Positions 7,939-14,746 of a DNA stretch of 38,369 nt are shown piece by piece. Every line of letters starts with the position of its first letter. Position 1 is the stretch's first letter. The position numbers and the translations under genes are program-made. This stretch comes from an uncultured Clostridia bacterium (GTDB taxonomy: Bacteria; Bacillota; Clostridia; TANB77; CAG-508): the NCBI GenBank assembly GCA_948875265.1, contig CAQRYF010000009.1, positions 1-38,369 of the forward strand, read 5' to 3'. The notes beneath the pieces were generated by a model. The model saw nothing but the letters and a program-made list of their open reading frames with translations. It was not told the origin of the DNA and did no database searches.

Positions 7939-8964
7939 TTGGATAATAAAGATTTATATATAAGAAGCAGTGCAGAAGAATTTTTAGTTTTTAAATTGCA
8001 AGAAAAGGATAAAGGTATTCAAGTTAGATATGAAAATGAAAATTTATGGATGACACAAAAAGCAATGGCTGAATTATTTGATGTTGAACAACCTGCAATA
8101 GCAAAGCATTTAATAAATATATATAATGAACAAGAATTAGATAAAAATTCAACTTATTCCAAAATGGAATTAGTTCAAAAAGAAGGAAAACGTAATGTGA
8201 AAAGGAATGTTGAATTTTACAATCTTGATGCAATTATTTCAGTAGGATATAGAATAAATTCATTAAGAGCAACACAATTTAGAAGATGGGCAACACAAGT
8301 TTTGAAAAAATTTACCATTCAAGGTTATGTTTTAGATAAAGAGAGAATGAAAAATGGTTCTTTTATAGATGAAGATTATTTTGAAAAATTATTAGAAGAA
8401 ATTAGAGAAATAAGATTATCAGAAAGAAGATTTTATCAAAAGGTAACAGATTTATATGCTACAGCAATTGATTATGATAAAAAATCACCTATAACAATAG
8501 ATTTTTTCAAAAAAGTTCAAAATAAAATGCACTATGCTGTAACTCATCAAACAGCAGCAGAAATAATTTATAATAGAGTGGACAGTACAAAACACCATAT
8601 GAATCTAACAACGTGGAAAAATTCCCCAGATGGAAAGATAATGGAATCTGATGTTGTAGTTGCTAAAAACTATTTAACCAAAGATGAAATAGAAGATTTA
8701 GAAGGAATTGTAAGTGCCTTTTTAGAATTAGCAGAAAGAAGAGCAAAGCGACATATCCCAATGACTATGGAAGATTGGGCAAACAGAATAGATAAATATT
8801 TATTAGCAGATGATAGAGATGTTTTAAAAGATGCTGGTAAAATATCACATGAAATAGCTGAAGAAAAAGCATTAACTGAATTTGAAAAATATAGAGTAAT
8901 ACAAGATAGATTGTATCAATCTGATTTTGACAAATTGATACAAGAATCTAATAATAAAAATTAA
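7939..8964 (+). CDS. RhuM-family protein
   Basis: 341 residues with the features of the RhuM family: an N-terminal DNA-binding-like region (VRYENENLWMTQKAMAELFDVEQPAIAKHL, residues about 29-58, quoted in parts of the family as WMTQ and LFDV), YNLDAIISVGYR and RATQFRRWA. A long helical C-terminus follows (LELAERRAKR, WANRIDKYLL). RhuM was named from a Salmonella pathogenicity island; in gut Firmicutes it is common on mobile elements and its function is unproven. The start is TTG at 7939 with AAAGGAGG 8 nt upstream; no ATG fits. It is the only intact cargo gene of element 1 besides the recombination genes. Confidence 0.85.
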   Translation: MDNKDLYIRSSAEEFLVFKLQEKDKGIQVRYENENLWMTQKAMAELFDVEQPAIAKHLINIYNEQELDKNSTYSKMELVQKEGKRNVKRNVEFYNLDAIISVGYRINSLRATQFRRWATQVLKKFTIQGYVLDKERMKNGSFIDEDYFEKLLEEIREIRLSERRFYQKVTDLYATAIDYDKKSPITIDFFKKVQNKMHYAVTHQTAAEIIYNRVDSTKHHMNLTTWKNSPDGKIMESDVVVAKNYLTKDEIEDLEGIVSAFLELAERRAKRHIPMTMEDWANRIDKYLLADDRDVLKDAGKISHEIAEEKALTEFEKYRVIQDRLYQSDFDKLIQESNNKN

Positions 8965-9002
8965 TGAAGATTTTTAATTAAATAATATATTAATATTCAA
9001 AT

Positions 9003-9045
9003 AAAAACAGCATTCTTAGATATATTCATAAAAGAATGTTGTTTT
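9003..9045 (+). terminator. Hairpin after the RhuM-family gene
   Basis: AAACAGCATTCTT and AAGAATGTTGTTT pair around an AT-rich loop and are followed by a few T residues. It lies just inside attR of element 1 and may shield cotJC from element transcription. Confidence 0.6.
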
Positions 9046-9083
9046 ATGTATAAACAAATAGTTCCTCCAAACAAAACGAAAAC

Positions 9084-9093
9084 TGGCCATGGG
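9084..9093 (+). other. attR of element 1 (cotJB/cotJC junction)
   Basis: TGG at 9084-9086 and CCATGGG at 9087-9093 match attL at 4581-4587. Sequence from 9087 on reads as the native end of cotJB (PWERGNY) and the cotJC ribosome-binding site. Confidence 0.8.
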
Positions 9094-9109
9094 AAAGGGG
9101 GAATTATTA

Positions 9110-9448
9110 ATGTGGACTTATAATAAAACTTTACAATATCCAATAAATATAAAATGTCCAGATCCACGTTTAGCAAAAGTAATTATATCTCAATATGGTG
9201 GACCTGATGGTGAACTTGCTGCATCTTTAAGATATTTGTCACAAAGATTTGGCATGCCAGATCAAACAGCTAAGGCTATATTAAATGATATAGGTACAGA
9301 AGAATTAGCACACTTAGAAATGGTAGGTACAATTGTTCATCAATTAACAGATGGAGCATCAATTGAAGAAATAGAAAAAGCAGGGTTAGCACCATATTAT
9401 ACAGATCATGGGGTGGGTTTGGAATATATCCAAAAAGAATTTAACTAA
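9110..9448 (+). pseudogene. cotJC: cotJC, 5' part (interrupted by element 2)
   Basis: Encodes the N-terminal half of CotJC, a ferritin-like, manganese-catalase-related coat protein. It starts MWTYNKTLQYP, and includes GGPDGELAASLRYLSQRF and DIGTEELAHLEMVG, with the Glu and His ligands of the first metal-binding helices. The native sequence runs to DHG at residue 101; after 9411 the frame enters element 2 and ends at 9448 in unrelated residues. The start is ATG 9110, after GGGGGA and overlapping the restored cotJB stop. An ATG at 9089 in the same frame lies inside the cotJB tail and is not the start. Confidence 0.93.
9407..9411 (+). other. attL of element 2 (cotJC junction)
   Basis: CATGG here is repeated at 18519-18523. 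Joining the two gives TDHGVDVYPAS across the junction and an uninterrupted 211-residue CotJC. Confidence 0.85.
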
Positions 9449-9782
9449 ATAAACGATTTAAAAAATTAAAAATTTCTTTTTTATGAACTTCAAAAAATAA
9501 ATTAGAATTTTGTTTTCCACTAATTATGTATCTAATATAAATTGTATTGTGTTTTTCTGAAACAACATAAATTATTCGATAATTTCCACATATTCGTTCT
9601 CGATAATGCTTGTCCGAGATTTCAGGAACATATCTTCCAATATATGGAGCATCTTTTATTGAGTATATAGTAGAGTATATTTCATTTATAACTCTATTAG
9701 CATAGTTAGTGGAAATCTTTAATGTGAACTCTGTGATATTTTCAATATTACTTTGAGCTCTATTCGATATTGAGATTTCCAT
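9441..9782 (-). CDS. RelE/ParE-family toxin
   Basis: 113 residues with the RelE/ParE plan: an N-terminal helical hairpin (RAQSNIENITEFTLKISTN), then APYIGRYVPE, RERICGNYRIIYVV and a C-terminal strand IYIRYIISGKQN. The basic residues in RERICGNYR correspond to the usual active-site region. Members cleave ribosome-bound mRNA or block gyrase; which applies is not decided by sequence. It overlaps the antitoxin gene by 23 nt, and its stop lies only about 30 bp inside attL of element 2. Confidence 0.85.
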   Translation of the reverse strand: MEISISNRAQSNIENITEFTLKISTNYANRVINEIYSTIYSIKDAPYIGRYVPEISDKHYRERICGNYRIIYVVSEKHNTIYIRYIISGKQNSNLFFEVHKKEIFNFLNRLFS

Positions 9783-9951
9783 ATTTTTGCATCAACCTCG
9801 CTTTCGATTCTTCAATAGTCATAACTCTACCATTTTTTATATCATCTTCACTTTCTTTTAATGATATGAAGAAAACTAAATTATATATAAAATCATATAG
9901 AGTATTTTCTTGCGTATTAACTTGACTTAAAGTTTTTTTCATAAAATCCAT
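9760..9951 (-). CDS. Antitoxin of the RelE/ParE-type pair
   Basis: 63 residues. The C-terminal DDIKNGRVMTIEESKARLMQ is the common toxin-binding end of small antitoxins paired with ParE/RelE toxins. The N-terminus is short and less typical. AGGAGG lies 7 nt before the ATG at 9951. It overlaps the toxin start, the usual coupled arrangement. The pair would be expected to stabilise element 2 in the growing line. Confidence 0.75.
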   Translation of the reverse strand: MDFMKKTLSQVNTQENTLYDFIYNLVFFISLKESEDDIKNGRVMTIEESKARLMQKYGNLNIE

Positions 9952-9966
9952 TTTGATGACCTCCTT

Positions 9967-10179
9967 TTAATTTGGATTTTTATTTTCAAGCATTTCTTTT
10001 AAAGTTTCATAATTAAAATGCTTATCAGTACCTGGAATAATAGTTGTTTCATCTTCACCATACCTTTTAATATATTCCATCATAAGTTTAAATACCATTT
10101 CAGTTGGTTCTAAACCATCGAAATAATCTTCTGGTACAGAGTTAACAATATCTATCATTCGCTGTTTTACATCTGCCAT
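9967..10179 (-). CDS. 70-residue unknown protein in the toxin-antitoxin operon
   Basis: Acidic small protein starting MADVKQRMIDIVNS with no motif I recognise. AAAGGAGT lies 7 nt before the ATG, and its stop is 15 bp from the antitoxin start. Same direction and spacing indicate one operon. It could be a third component of the toxin-antitoxin system or an independent cargo gene. Confidence 0.6.
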   Translation of the reverse strand: MADVKQRMIDIVNSVPEDYFDGLEPTEMVFKLMMEYIKRYGEDETTIIPGTDKHFNYETLKEMLENKNPN

Positions 10180-10281
10180 AAAGTTTAACTCCTTTCTCTT
10201 AAATTTATAAATAGTATATCATAAACTTGGGTAAATTACTACAAATTTTATGTGAATAATTTGTAAAATTTATACAATATA

Positions 10282-11847
10282 CTAAAAATTCCAATGAATT
10301 ACAACATCTTGTGAATTTGTTTTTTTGTCTTTTTCTCCAATTTCAATATAATCTATAAAGCTATTAACAATATCATAATTAAGCTCTTTAAAATCTTTAA
10401 AGTGATTAATTATTTTTTCTTTTTGTTCTTTTATAAATTTACTGTTTGATTCTTTTTCTTTTAAATTTGATAAATCATTTTTGACTTTTGATAGTTCTTT
10501 TTGCTTAATAGACTTATCAGATAGGAAAGAGGAGTTTAAATCTTCAAATACATCTTCTGGAACTTTTCCATTTACCTTGTTCAAATACAATTCTTTTATC
10601 GCTTTATTAATACTTTCCATATCTTTAGATAATGTTTCTTTTTTGTTTTCAAGTAATTTAGCTTTATTTAAGTTATCATTAGAAACAAATAATTCATCAG
10701 AAATATTATCAAAGTCATAAAATGTTAAAATTTTCTCTTTAATTTTTTCAGTAACTAAATTTTTAAGATTTTCATAGCCAATAGAATGTGGAGTGCAAGT
10801 ACCATATAATTTTTTTGAGCCTTTACAAGAAAAATAAATATAACCTCTATCATTTTTGCATTTGTAAAGTTTTGTTCCACAATCTAAACATACTAGCTTA
10901 TTAGCAAATATATGAACTTCACCATTTTTACATCTTCTTGTTTTACTTTTAAAAATTTCTTGAACTTTGTAGAATTGTTCTTTAGTAATAATAGATTCAT
11001 GGGTATTTTCTACAATAATCCATTCTGATTTAGGCTGATTTACCATTTTTTTAGATTTATAGCTTACTTTTTTATTATAACCTTGTACTAAATTACCAAT
11101 ATAAACTTCATTTTTCAGTATTTTACTGACTGTAGATTCACACCAATAGTCAATATTTTTGCCTTGATTTTTAAAATTAATTCCTTGTGATTGCTTATAT
11201 TTAGTAGGTGTTAGAATGCCTTTATCATTTAATATTTGAGCTATTTTCGTAACACCATTTCCTTGTTCATAAAGATTAAAGATTAATTTAATAACATCAG
11301 AAACCTCTGTATCAATAATAAGTTTATTTTTATTCTCTGTACTTCTTTTATAACCATAACATACAAAAGAACCAATATGTAATCCTTGTTTTCTTTTACT
11401 GTCAAATGTTTTTCTAATATTTTCTGATAAATCCTCTAAATACCACTCATTAACTAAACCATTAATCTGCCTTGATTTTTTATTTCCTTTATCTAAAGTA
11501 TCAACATGATCTACAAGACTTACAAATCGTATGTTCCATTCAATAAATTTGTTATGCAAGTATCTTTCAACAATTTCCATATCACGAGTAAATCTACTTT
11601 GTGTTTTACAGAGTACAATATCAAATTTATGATTTTTAGCATCTTCTAGTAGTTTATTAAATTCAGGTCTTTCACTGTCAATTCCAGAATAGTCCTCATC
11701 ACAGTAAATATTATAAATATCCCAGCTCCTTTCTATTGCATAATTAATTAGCATAGATTTTTGATTTTGGATACTTTCGCTTTCATCGTTTTCATGAAGT
11801 TTGTCATCATCTTCACGAGAAAGTCTGCAATATATAGCAACCTTCAT
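10282..11847 (-). CDS. Large serine recombinase of element 2
   Basis: 521 residues. The catalytic domain covers about 1-150 with Ser10 in IYCRLSREDDD and the helix motif SRFTRDMEIVERY. The recombinase domain is about 160-290 (YGYKRSTENK to ILKNEVYIGNL). The zinc ribbon (CLDCGTKL, then C in FSCKGS and GTCTP) is at about 325-370, with a coiled coil at about 400-485. The frame is intact. It is clearly diverged from recombinase 1, so the two elements arrived independently. The true start is ATG 11847 with GGAGGG 7 nt upstream; the same frame from TTG 11862 would include the ribosome-binding site. Confidence 0.93.
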   Translation of the reverse strand: MKVAIYCRLSREDDDKLHENDESESIQNQKSMLINYAIERSWDIYNIYCDEDYSGIDSERPEFNKLLEDAKNHKFDIVLCKTQSRFTRDMEIVERYLHNKFIEWNIRFVSLVDHVDTLDKGNKKSRQINGLVNEWYLEDLSENIRKTFDSKRKQGLHIGSFVCYGYKRSTENKNKLIIDTEVSDVIKLIFNLYEQGNGVTKIAQILNDKGILTPTKYKQSQGINFKNQGKNIDYWCESTVSKILKNEVYIGNLVQGYNKKVSYKSKKMVNQPKSEWIIVENTHESIITKEQFYKVQEIFKSKTRRCKNGEVHIFANKLVCLDCGTKLYKCKNDRGYIYFSCKGSKKLYGTCTPHSIGYENLKNLVTEKIKEKILTFYDFDNISDELFVSNDNLNKAKLLENKKETLSKDMESINKAIKELYLNKVNGKVPEDVFEDLNSSFLSDKSIKQKELSKVKNDLSNLKEKESNSKFIKEQKEKIINHFKDFKELNYDIVNSFIDYIEIGEKDKKTNSQDVVIHWNF

Positions 11848-11848
11848 A

Positions 11849-11872
11849 AGTTTACCCTCCAATCGGTAAACT
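11849..11872 (-). promoter_or_regulatory. Hairpin or operator enclosing the ribosome-binding site of recombinase 2
   Basis: On the minus strand AGTTTACC and GGTAAACT form a perfect 8-bp inverted repeat with an 8-nt loop. The GGAGGG ribosome-binding site spans the loop and 3' arm. As RNA it would limit translation; as DNA it could be a repressor site just downstream of the promoter. Confidence 0.65.
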
Positions 11873-11891
11873 ACTCATTTCGTACAAGCAT

Positions 11892-11920
11892 ATTATACAA
11901 AAATAAGTAGACTTAATCAA
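11892..11920 (-). promoter_or_regulatory. Sigma-A promoter of recombinase 2
   Basis: TTGATT (11920-11915), 17-bp spacer, TATAAT (11897-11892) on the minus strand. The -35 box overlaps the stop codon of the small ORF 11913-12041, so the recombinase has its own vegetative promoter. Confidence 0.75.
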
Positions 11921-12041
11921 TACAATTAATAAATTCATTTGCAATTAGCTTATTAACAATTGTTTCTATACTTTTCACAATATCTTCTATATTACTATTT
12001 TTATTCTTTTCTATTACATTAAAATTCACTTTTTCACACAT
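11913..12041 (-). CDS. 42-residue ORF upstream of recombinase 2
   Basis: Starts MCEKVNFNVIEKNK and ends in a predicted helix (IEDIVKSIETIVNKLIANEF). AGGAGGA lies 7 nt before the ATG. It is in the same position and direction as the 52-residue ORF in element 1, without obvious sequence similarity. It could be a directionality factor or regulator; the role is unknown. Confidence 0.55.
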   Translation of the reverse strand: MCEKVNFNVIEKNKNSNIEDIVKSIETIVNKLIANEFINCID

Positions 12042-12058
12042 ACAAAATCCTCCTATTT

Positions 12059-12087
12059 TACTGTATTCTAAAGGACTTGTATTTGTG
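12059..12087 (-). promoter_or_regulatory. Possible sigma-K-like promoter for the 42-residue ORF
   Basis: On the minus strand CACA (12087-12084), 16 bp, AATACAGTA (12067-12059). The sigma-K consensus is mACm, 16 bp, CATAnnnTA, so one base differs. The motif is short, and chance matches are likely in AT-rich DNA. Confidence 0.3.
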
Positions 12088-12094
12088 AAAACAA

Positions 12095-12116
12095 AAAAAT
12101 AAAGCCCTTTGGCTTT
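12095..12116 (-). terminator. Terminator of the HTH pseudogene
   Basis: On the minus strand AAAGCC and GGCTTT pair around a 4-nt loop and are followed by a run of seven T after ATT. Confidence 0.65.
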
Positions 12117-12126
12117 AATAGAAAAT

Positions 12127-12543
12127 TTAATATTTTATTACTTTAGGAAAACAATAGGGAGCATTGATAGATTTATCTAACTCAAATTGTTTTTTATTAC
12201 TATTATAGTTATATGCACTAGAGTTGTATTTTCTAAAATTGATTTTAGAAATAATTGAATTTTTAGATTCTATTTTTGAATCCATTGCTAATTGATATTG
12301 TAAAATTTCATATTCCTCTTTTTGTGAATGTCTAAGTTCTTTTATATAAGCAATAGTTTGCTTTTTATTCTTTTGTTTATTAAATTGTTTTCTTTGTCCT
12401 TTTTCCATTTGGTATCTTTCATCTTATTTAATAATTCTTGTAATATAACCATTATCAATATTAAGTACTTTTGATATATCTGTAGGTCGTAAATGTTCAT
12501 TATAGTACATTTGAATTATCTTATCTTTGTTTGAATTACACAT
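12127..12543 (-). pseudogene. Small helix-turn-helix protein split by an in-frame stop
   Basis: From the ATG at 12543 (AAGGAGTGA upstream) the frame reads MCNSNKDKIIQMYYNEHL, then a recognition-helix-like PTDISKVLNIDNGYITRIIK. A TAA at 12426-12424 follows, and then in the same frame DERYQMEKGQRKQ and a basic linker. The end is Tyr/Ser/Asn-rich (RKYNSSAYNYNSNKKQFE). The two parts read like one 138-residue protein; a single AAA-to-TAA change would explain it. An alternative is two coupled ORFs restarting at the ATG at 12408. An inverted repeat lies just upstream and may be its operator. Confidence 0.6.
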
Positions 12544-12571
12544 AAAATCACTCCTTTTTTCTGTCAGTTAA

Positions 12572-12600
12572 GGTGTTTAACAAATATTCTGTTAAACACC
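12572..12600. promoter_or_regulatory. Perfect 11-bp inverted repeat upstream of the HTH gene
   Basis: GGTGTTTAACA and its exact inverse complement flank AATATTC. It lies 29 bp upstream of the start codon and downstream of the -10 box, a position fitting an autoregulatory operator or a leader hairpin. Confidence 0.65.
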
Positions 12601-12608
12601 ATTAACAT

Positions 12609-12635
12609 ATTATAAAATGCAATCACATTGTACAA
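12609..12635 (-). promoter_or_regulatory. Likely promoter of the HTH gene
   Basis: On the minus strand TTGTAC (12635-12630) and TATAAT (12614-12609), with a short 15-bp spacer. Confidence 0.45.
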
Positions 12636-12672
12636 TTACGAAAATTGCATAAAGAAGTGAGGCTTTGCAAGA

Positions 12673-12921
12673 ATAATCATTTTATAAATTTTCTTCATTG
12701 ACAATGTATCACTAAACTACTTTTTTGTAGTAGTCAAAAATTTACTAACAACTTTTAGGCATAGTAATACTAAGAAAAAGTAATAAAACTAAAGTAAAAT
12801 TAAAGATTAACTAAAGTATAATATCAGATAATAAGAAATTCAATTCCATTTTTTTTCCCTTTTTTCTAAAAAGTATCTTCAAAGGAACATTGTCAATGAA
12901 AGAAATGTATAAAATGATTAT
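12673..12921. repeat. 249-bp MITE-like unit with 35-bp inverted repeats
   Basis: Positions 12673-12707 and 12887-12921 are inverse complements at 32 of 35 positions, including a perfect 14-bp inner part (TTCATTGACAATGT). The interior is AT-rich, has no convincing gene and includes a small CTAC/GTAG hairpin. I see no clear target duplication. It could be a miniature transposable element or the remains of a deleted IS. The rest of 12544-13111 holds only regulatory-looking repeats. Confidence 0.65.
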
Positions 12922-12988
12922 GCTCCTTGATATATCTACTTTATGCCATTTCTGTAATTGACAATAAACTGAAATTTTATAATTGAAA

Positions 12989-13021
12989 AAGGTGGTTAGC
13001 ACAGTAAGTGATAACCGCCTT
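12989..13021 (+). terminator. Hairpin upstream of the histidine phosphatase gene
   Basis: AAGGTGGTTA (12989-12998) and TAACCGCCTT (13012-13021) pair with one G-U, and CAC/GTG extends the stem inward. The tail is A/T-mixed, so terminator function is uncertain. It may be an old operon end or a leader structure. Confidence 0.45.
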
Positions 13022-13111
13022 AATAAAAAATATTAATGCTTATATTGTAAAATAAGTTTATTTATGATAGTATTTATCAAATACATTTAATTATGAAAAG
13101 GGGGATTTTTA

Positions 13112-13735
13112 ATGGATACTATTATTTATCTAATAAAACATCCAGAAGAATTTGAAGAAAATGGAATAAAAAATACAGATGAATCTACTCAAATTATGAA
13201 TGAAAAATTTATTTTATCTGTTAATGGTGAACAACAAGCAAAAAAATTGAGTGAAAATGATGAACTACAAAATATAGATGTTTTATGGACCAGTAGTTAT
13301 GCAAGAGCAAAAGGCACAGCCAAATATATAGCAGATAAAAATAGTATAAAAATGAATATAGATTGTAGATTAAACGAAAGAAAACTAGGAGATTTAAGGA
13401 TTATAGCAGAATGGATGAAAGACAAAAAATATGGAATTGTACAAGAATATTTATTAAATAAAGAATGGAAAAGTTTAGGTGGTGAAAGTTGTAATGAAGT
13501 AACTACTAGAGCTACTGATTTTATAAATATGATATTGCATGACTATAATGGAAAAAGAATTGCTTTAGTGAGTCATGGTGCATTAATTAGTTTTTTATTA
13601 ACAAATTGGTGTAAATTAGATGAAAATGTAAAACTAACATATAACAATAAAATTATAGAAATAAAAGAACCTAGTATAACAAAACTAACATTTAGTGATA
13701 ATGAACTACTTGATATAGAACAGATTGACATATAA
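13112..13735 (+). CDS. Histidine-phosphatase-family protein with an altered RHG motif
   Basis: 207 residues. The fold signature is present: an N-terminal strand IIYLIKHPEEF, then VLWTSSYARAKGTAKYIA, LNERKLGD and ALVSHGALISFLL with the second catalytic His. The canonical RHG is replaced by KHP: the nucleophile His remains, but the phosphate-binding Arg is Lys and Gly is Pro. Activity may be reduced or the substrate changed. GAAAAGGGGG lies before the ATG. It begins a plus-strand run with the pyrophosphatase-like and nucleotidyltransferase-like genes; function in the element is unknown. Confidence 0.8.
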   Translation: MDTIIYLIKHPEEFEENGIKNTDESTQIMNEKFILSVNGEQQAKKLSENDELQNIDVLWTSSYARAKGTAKYIADKNSIKMNIDCRLNERKLGDLRIIAEWMKDKKYGIVQEYLLNKEWKSLGGESCNEVTTRATDFINMILHDYNGKRIALVSHGALISFLLTNWCKLDENVKLTYNNKIIEIKEPSITKLTFSDNELLDIEQIDI

Positions 13736-13779
13736 AAATGAAATATAATTAGAAAAGTTATTATATAGGAGATTTTAAG

Positions 13780-14139
13780 ATGGAACAAAAAAGTGAAAAA
13801 GCAAATGCCATTGAATATATAGGAAAAGAAGTATATGTAAAAATAGATAGACCAATTGGAAGTTGCCATCCTAAATATTCAGATCATATATATTTAGTAA
13901 ATTATGGTTTTATACCAAACACAATTAGTGGAGATGGTGAAGAACTAGATTGCTATATTTTAGGAGAATATAAACCATTAAAAGAATATAGAGGAAAATG
14001 TATTGCAGTAATACATAGATTAAATGATGATGATGATAAATTAGTCATAGTACCAGAAAATAAAACTTTTACTGATAGTGAAATAAAGTTACTAACAGAT
14101 TTTCAAGAAATGTATTATGAAAGCATTATTATTAGATAA
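13780..14139 (+). CDS. Inorganic-pyrophosphatase-like protein
   Basis: 119 residues. The segment GKEVYVKIDRPIGSCHP, then YLVNYGFIPNT and DGEELDCYILGEY, matches the core of family I inorganic pyrophosphatases (NYGFIP and the DxDxxD metal site). Here the site reads D-G-E-E-L-D, so the middle Asp is Glu. The protein is shorter than the 160-180 residues usual in the family, and the later Asp-rich NDDDDK is atypical. It may act on another phosphorylated substrate. The ribosome-binding site is TAGGAG before ATG 13780. Confidence 0.75.
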   Translation: MEQKSEKANAIEYIGKEVYVKIDRPIGSCHPKYSDHIYLVNYGFIPNTISGDGEELDCYILGEYKPLKEYRGKCIAVIHRLNDDDDKLVIVPENKTFTDSEIKLLTDFQEMYYESIIIR

Positions 14140-14172
14140 ATCTGTATAAAGTATTTTTAGGAAGTGATGCAA

Positions 14173-14694
14173 ATGGAATATAAGAGTATATTTGAACAAA
14201 ACGAGAAATTTATTGAAATAATTAAACAAAATAAAGAATTAATGTTAATATTGAATTACATAAGTGAACTTAATTTACCCAATTTTTATATTGCAGCAGG
14301 TTCAATATTTCAAACAATATGGAATTACTACGATAATAAACCTTTAAATTATGGAATAAAAGATATAGATGTCATTTATTACGATAAAAATAACCTTTCT
14401 AAAGAAGATGAACAAGTTTTAGAAGATAAAATTGTCGAGTATTTTAAAAAGTTGAATATAAATTATCAATTTGATGTACATAATGAAGCAAGAATGCACT
14501 TATGGAAAAAAGATAACGAAAATAAAGAAATAGACCAATATAAAAATTCAGAAGATGCAATAAGCCAATGGATTGCTACAGTTCATGCTATAGGAGTAAC
14601 GAAAATAGAAAGTGAAATAAGAGTGTATGCACCTTATGGATATGGTAAAAATATAGTAGAGTTTAATTTGAAACTCTACTATATTTTTGGCTAA
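14173..14694 (+). CDS. Nucleotidyltransferase-like protein, C-terminus probably cut short
   Basis: About 173 residues. PNFYIAAGSIFQTIWNYY and KDIDVIYYDK form the GS-(x)n-DxD pattern of the nucleotidyltransferase fold (DUF925/NTP_transf_6 type). ISQWIATVHAIGV and IRVYAPYG are further family blocks. In relatives the last block continues to an LFN-type end; here it is replaced by residues encoded by a hairpin at 14651-14684, right beside the IS200-type element. ATG 14173 is chosen because AGGAAGTG lies 6 nt before it; GTG 14164 overlaps that site. Confidence 0.75.
   Translation: MEYKSIFEQNEKFIEIIKQNKELMLILNYISELNLPNFYIAAGSIFQTIWNYYDNKPLNYGIKDIDVIYYDKNNLSKEDEQVLEDKIVEYFKKLNINYQFDVHNEARMHLWKKDNENKEIDQYKNSEDAISQWIATVHAIGVTKIESEIRVYAPYGYGKNIVEFNLKLYYIFG
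14651..14688 (+). terminator. Strong intrinsic terminator overlapping the nucleotidyltransferase gene end
   Basis: ATATAGTAGAGTTT (14651-14664) and its exact inverse complement (14671-14684) flank a 6-nt loop and run into a T tract. It codes for the last residues of the upstream ORF. Confidence 0.85.
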
Positions 14695-14698
14695 TGAA

Positions 14699-14721
14699 AA
14701 CCCCACGTTTTACGTGGGGTT
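14699..14721 (+). repeat. Left-end hairpin of the IS200-type element
   Basis: AACCCCACGT and ACGTGGGGTT form a perfect 10-bp stem with a TTT loop. This is the kind of subterminal structure recognised by Y1 transposases. Confidence 0.85.
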
Positions 14722-14746
14722 CTAAAAGCTTCTAGCTATGAGTAAA

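Larger units (their letters stand above)
4585..9085. mobile_element. Element 1: serine-recombinase element inside cotJB
   Basis: About 4,500 bp between matching junctions in cotJB. The contents are a large serine recombinase, a 52-residue ORF, two decayed genes (HD hydrolase, nucleoside hydrolase) and an intact RhuM-family gene. No conjugation, replication or phage structural genes are seen. The recombinase is read opposite to cotJ, and its 3' end lies about 60 bp from attL. The circular junction formed on excision would have arms CAAAACGAAAAC and the near-inverse GTTTCTTTTGTTTTG around TGG, as expected for a serine-integrase attP. Confidence 0.85.

Noticed and set aside
9089..9109. ATG 9089 as start of cotJC
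   Set aside because: It lies within the restored cotJB tail; ATG 9110 has a good ribosome-binding site and matches the family N-terminus MWxY.
12811..13002. 63-residue ORF on the minus strand
   Set aside because: No ribosome-binding site, and it overlaps one end of the inverted-repeat unit 12673-12921; composition suggests chance.
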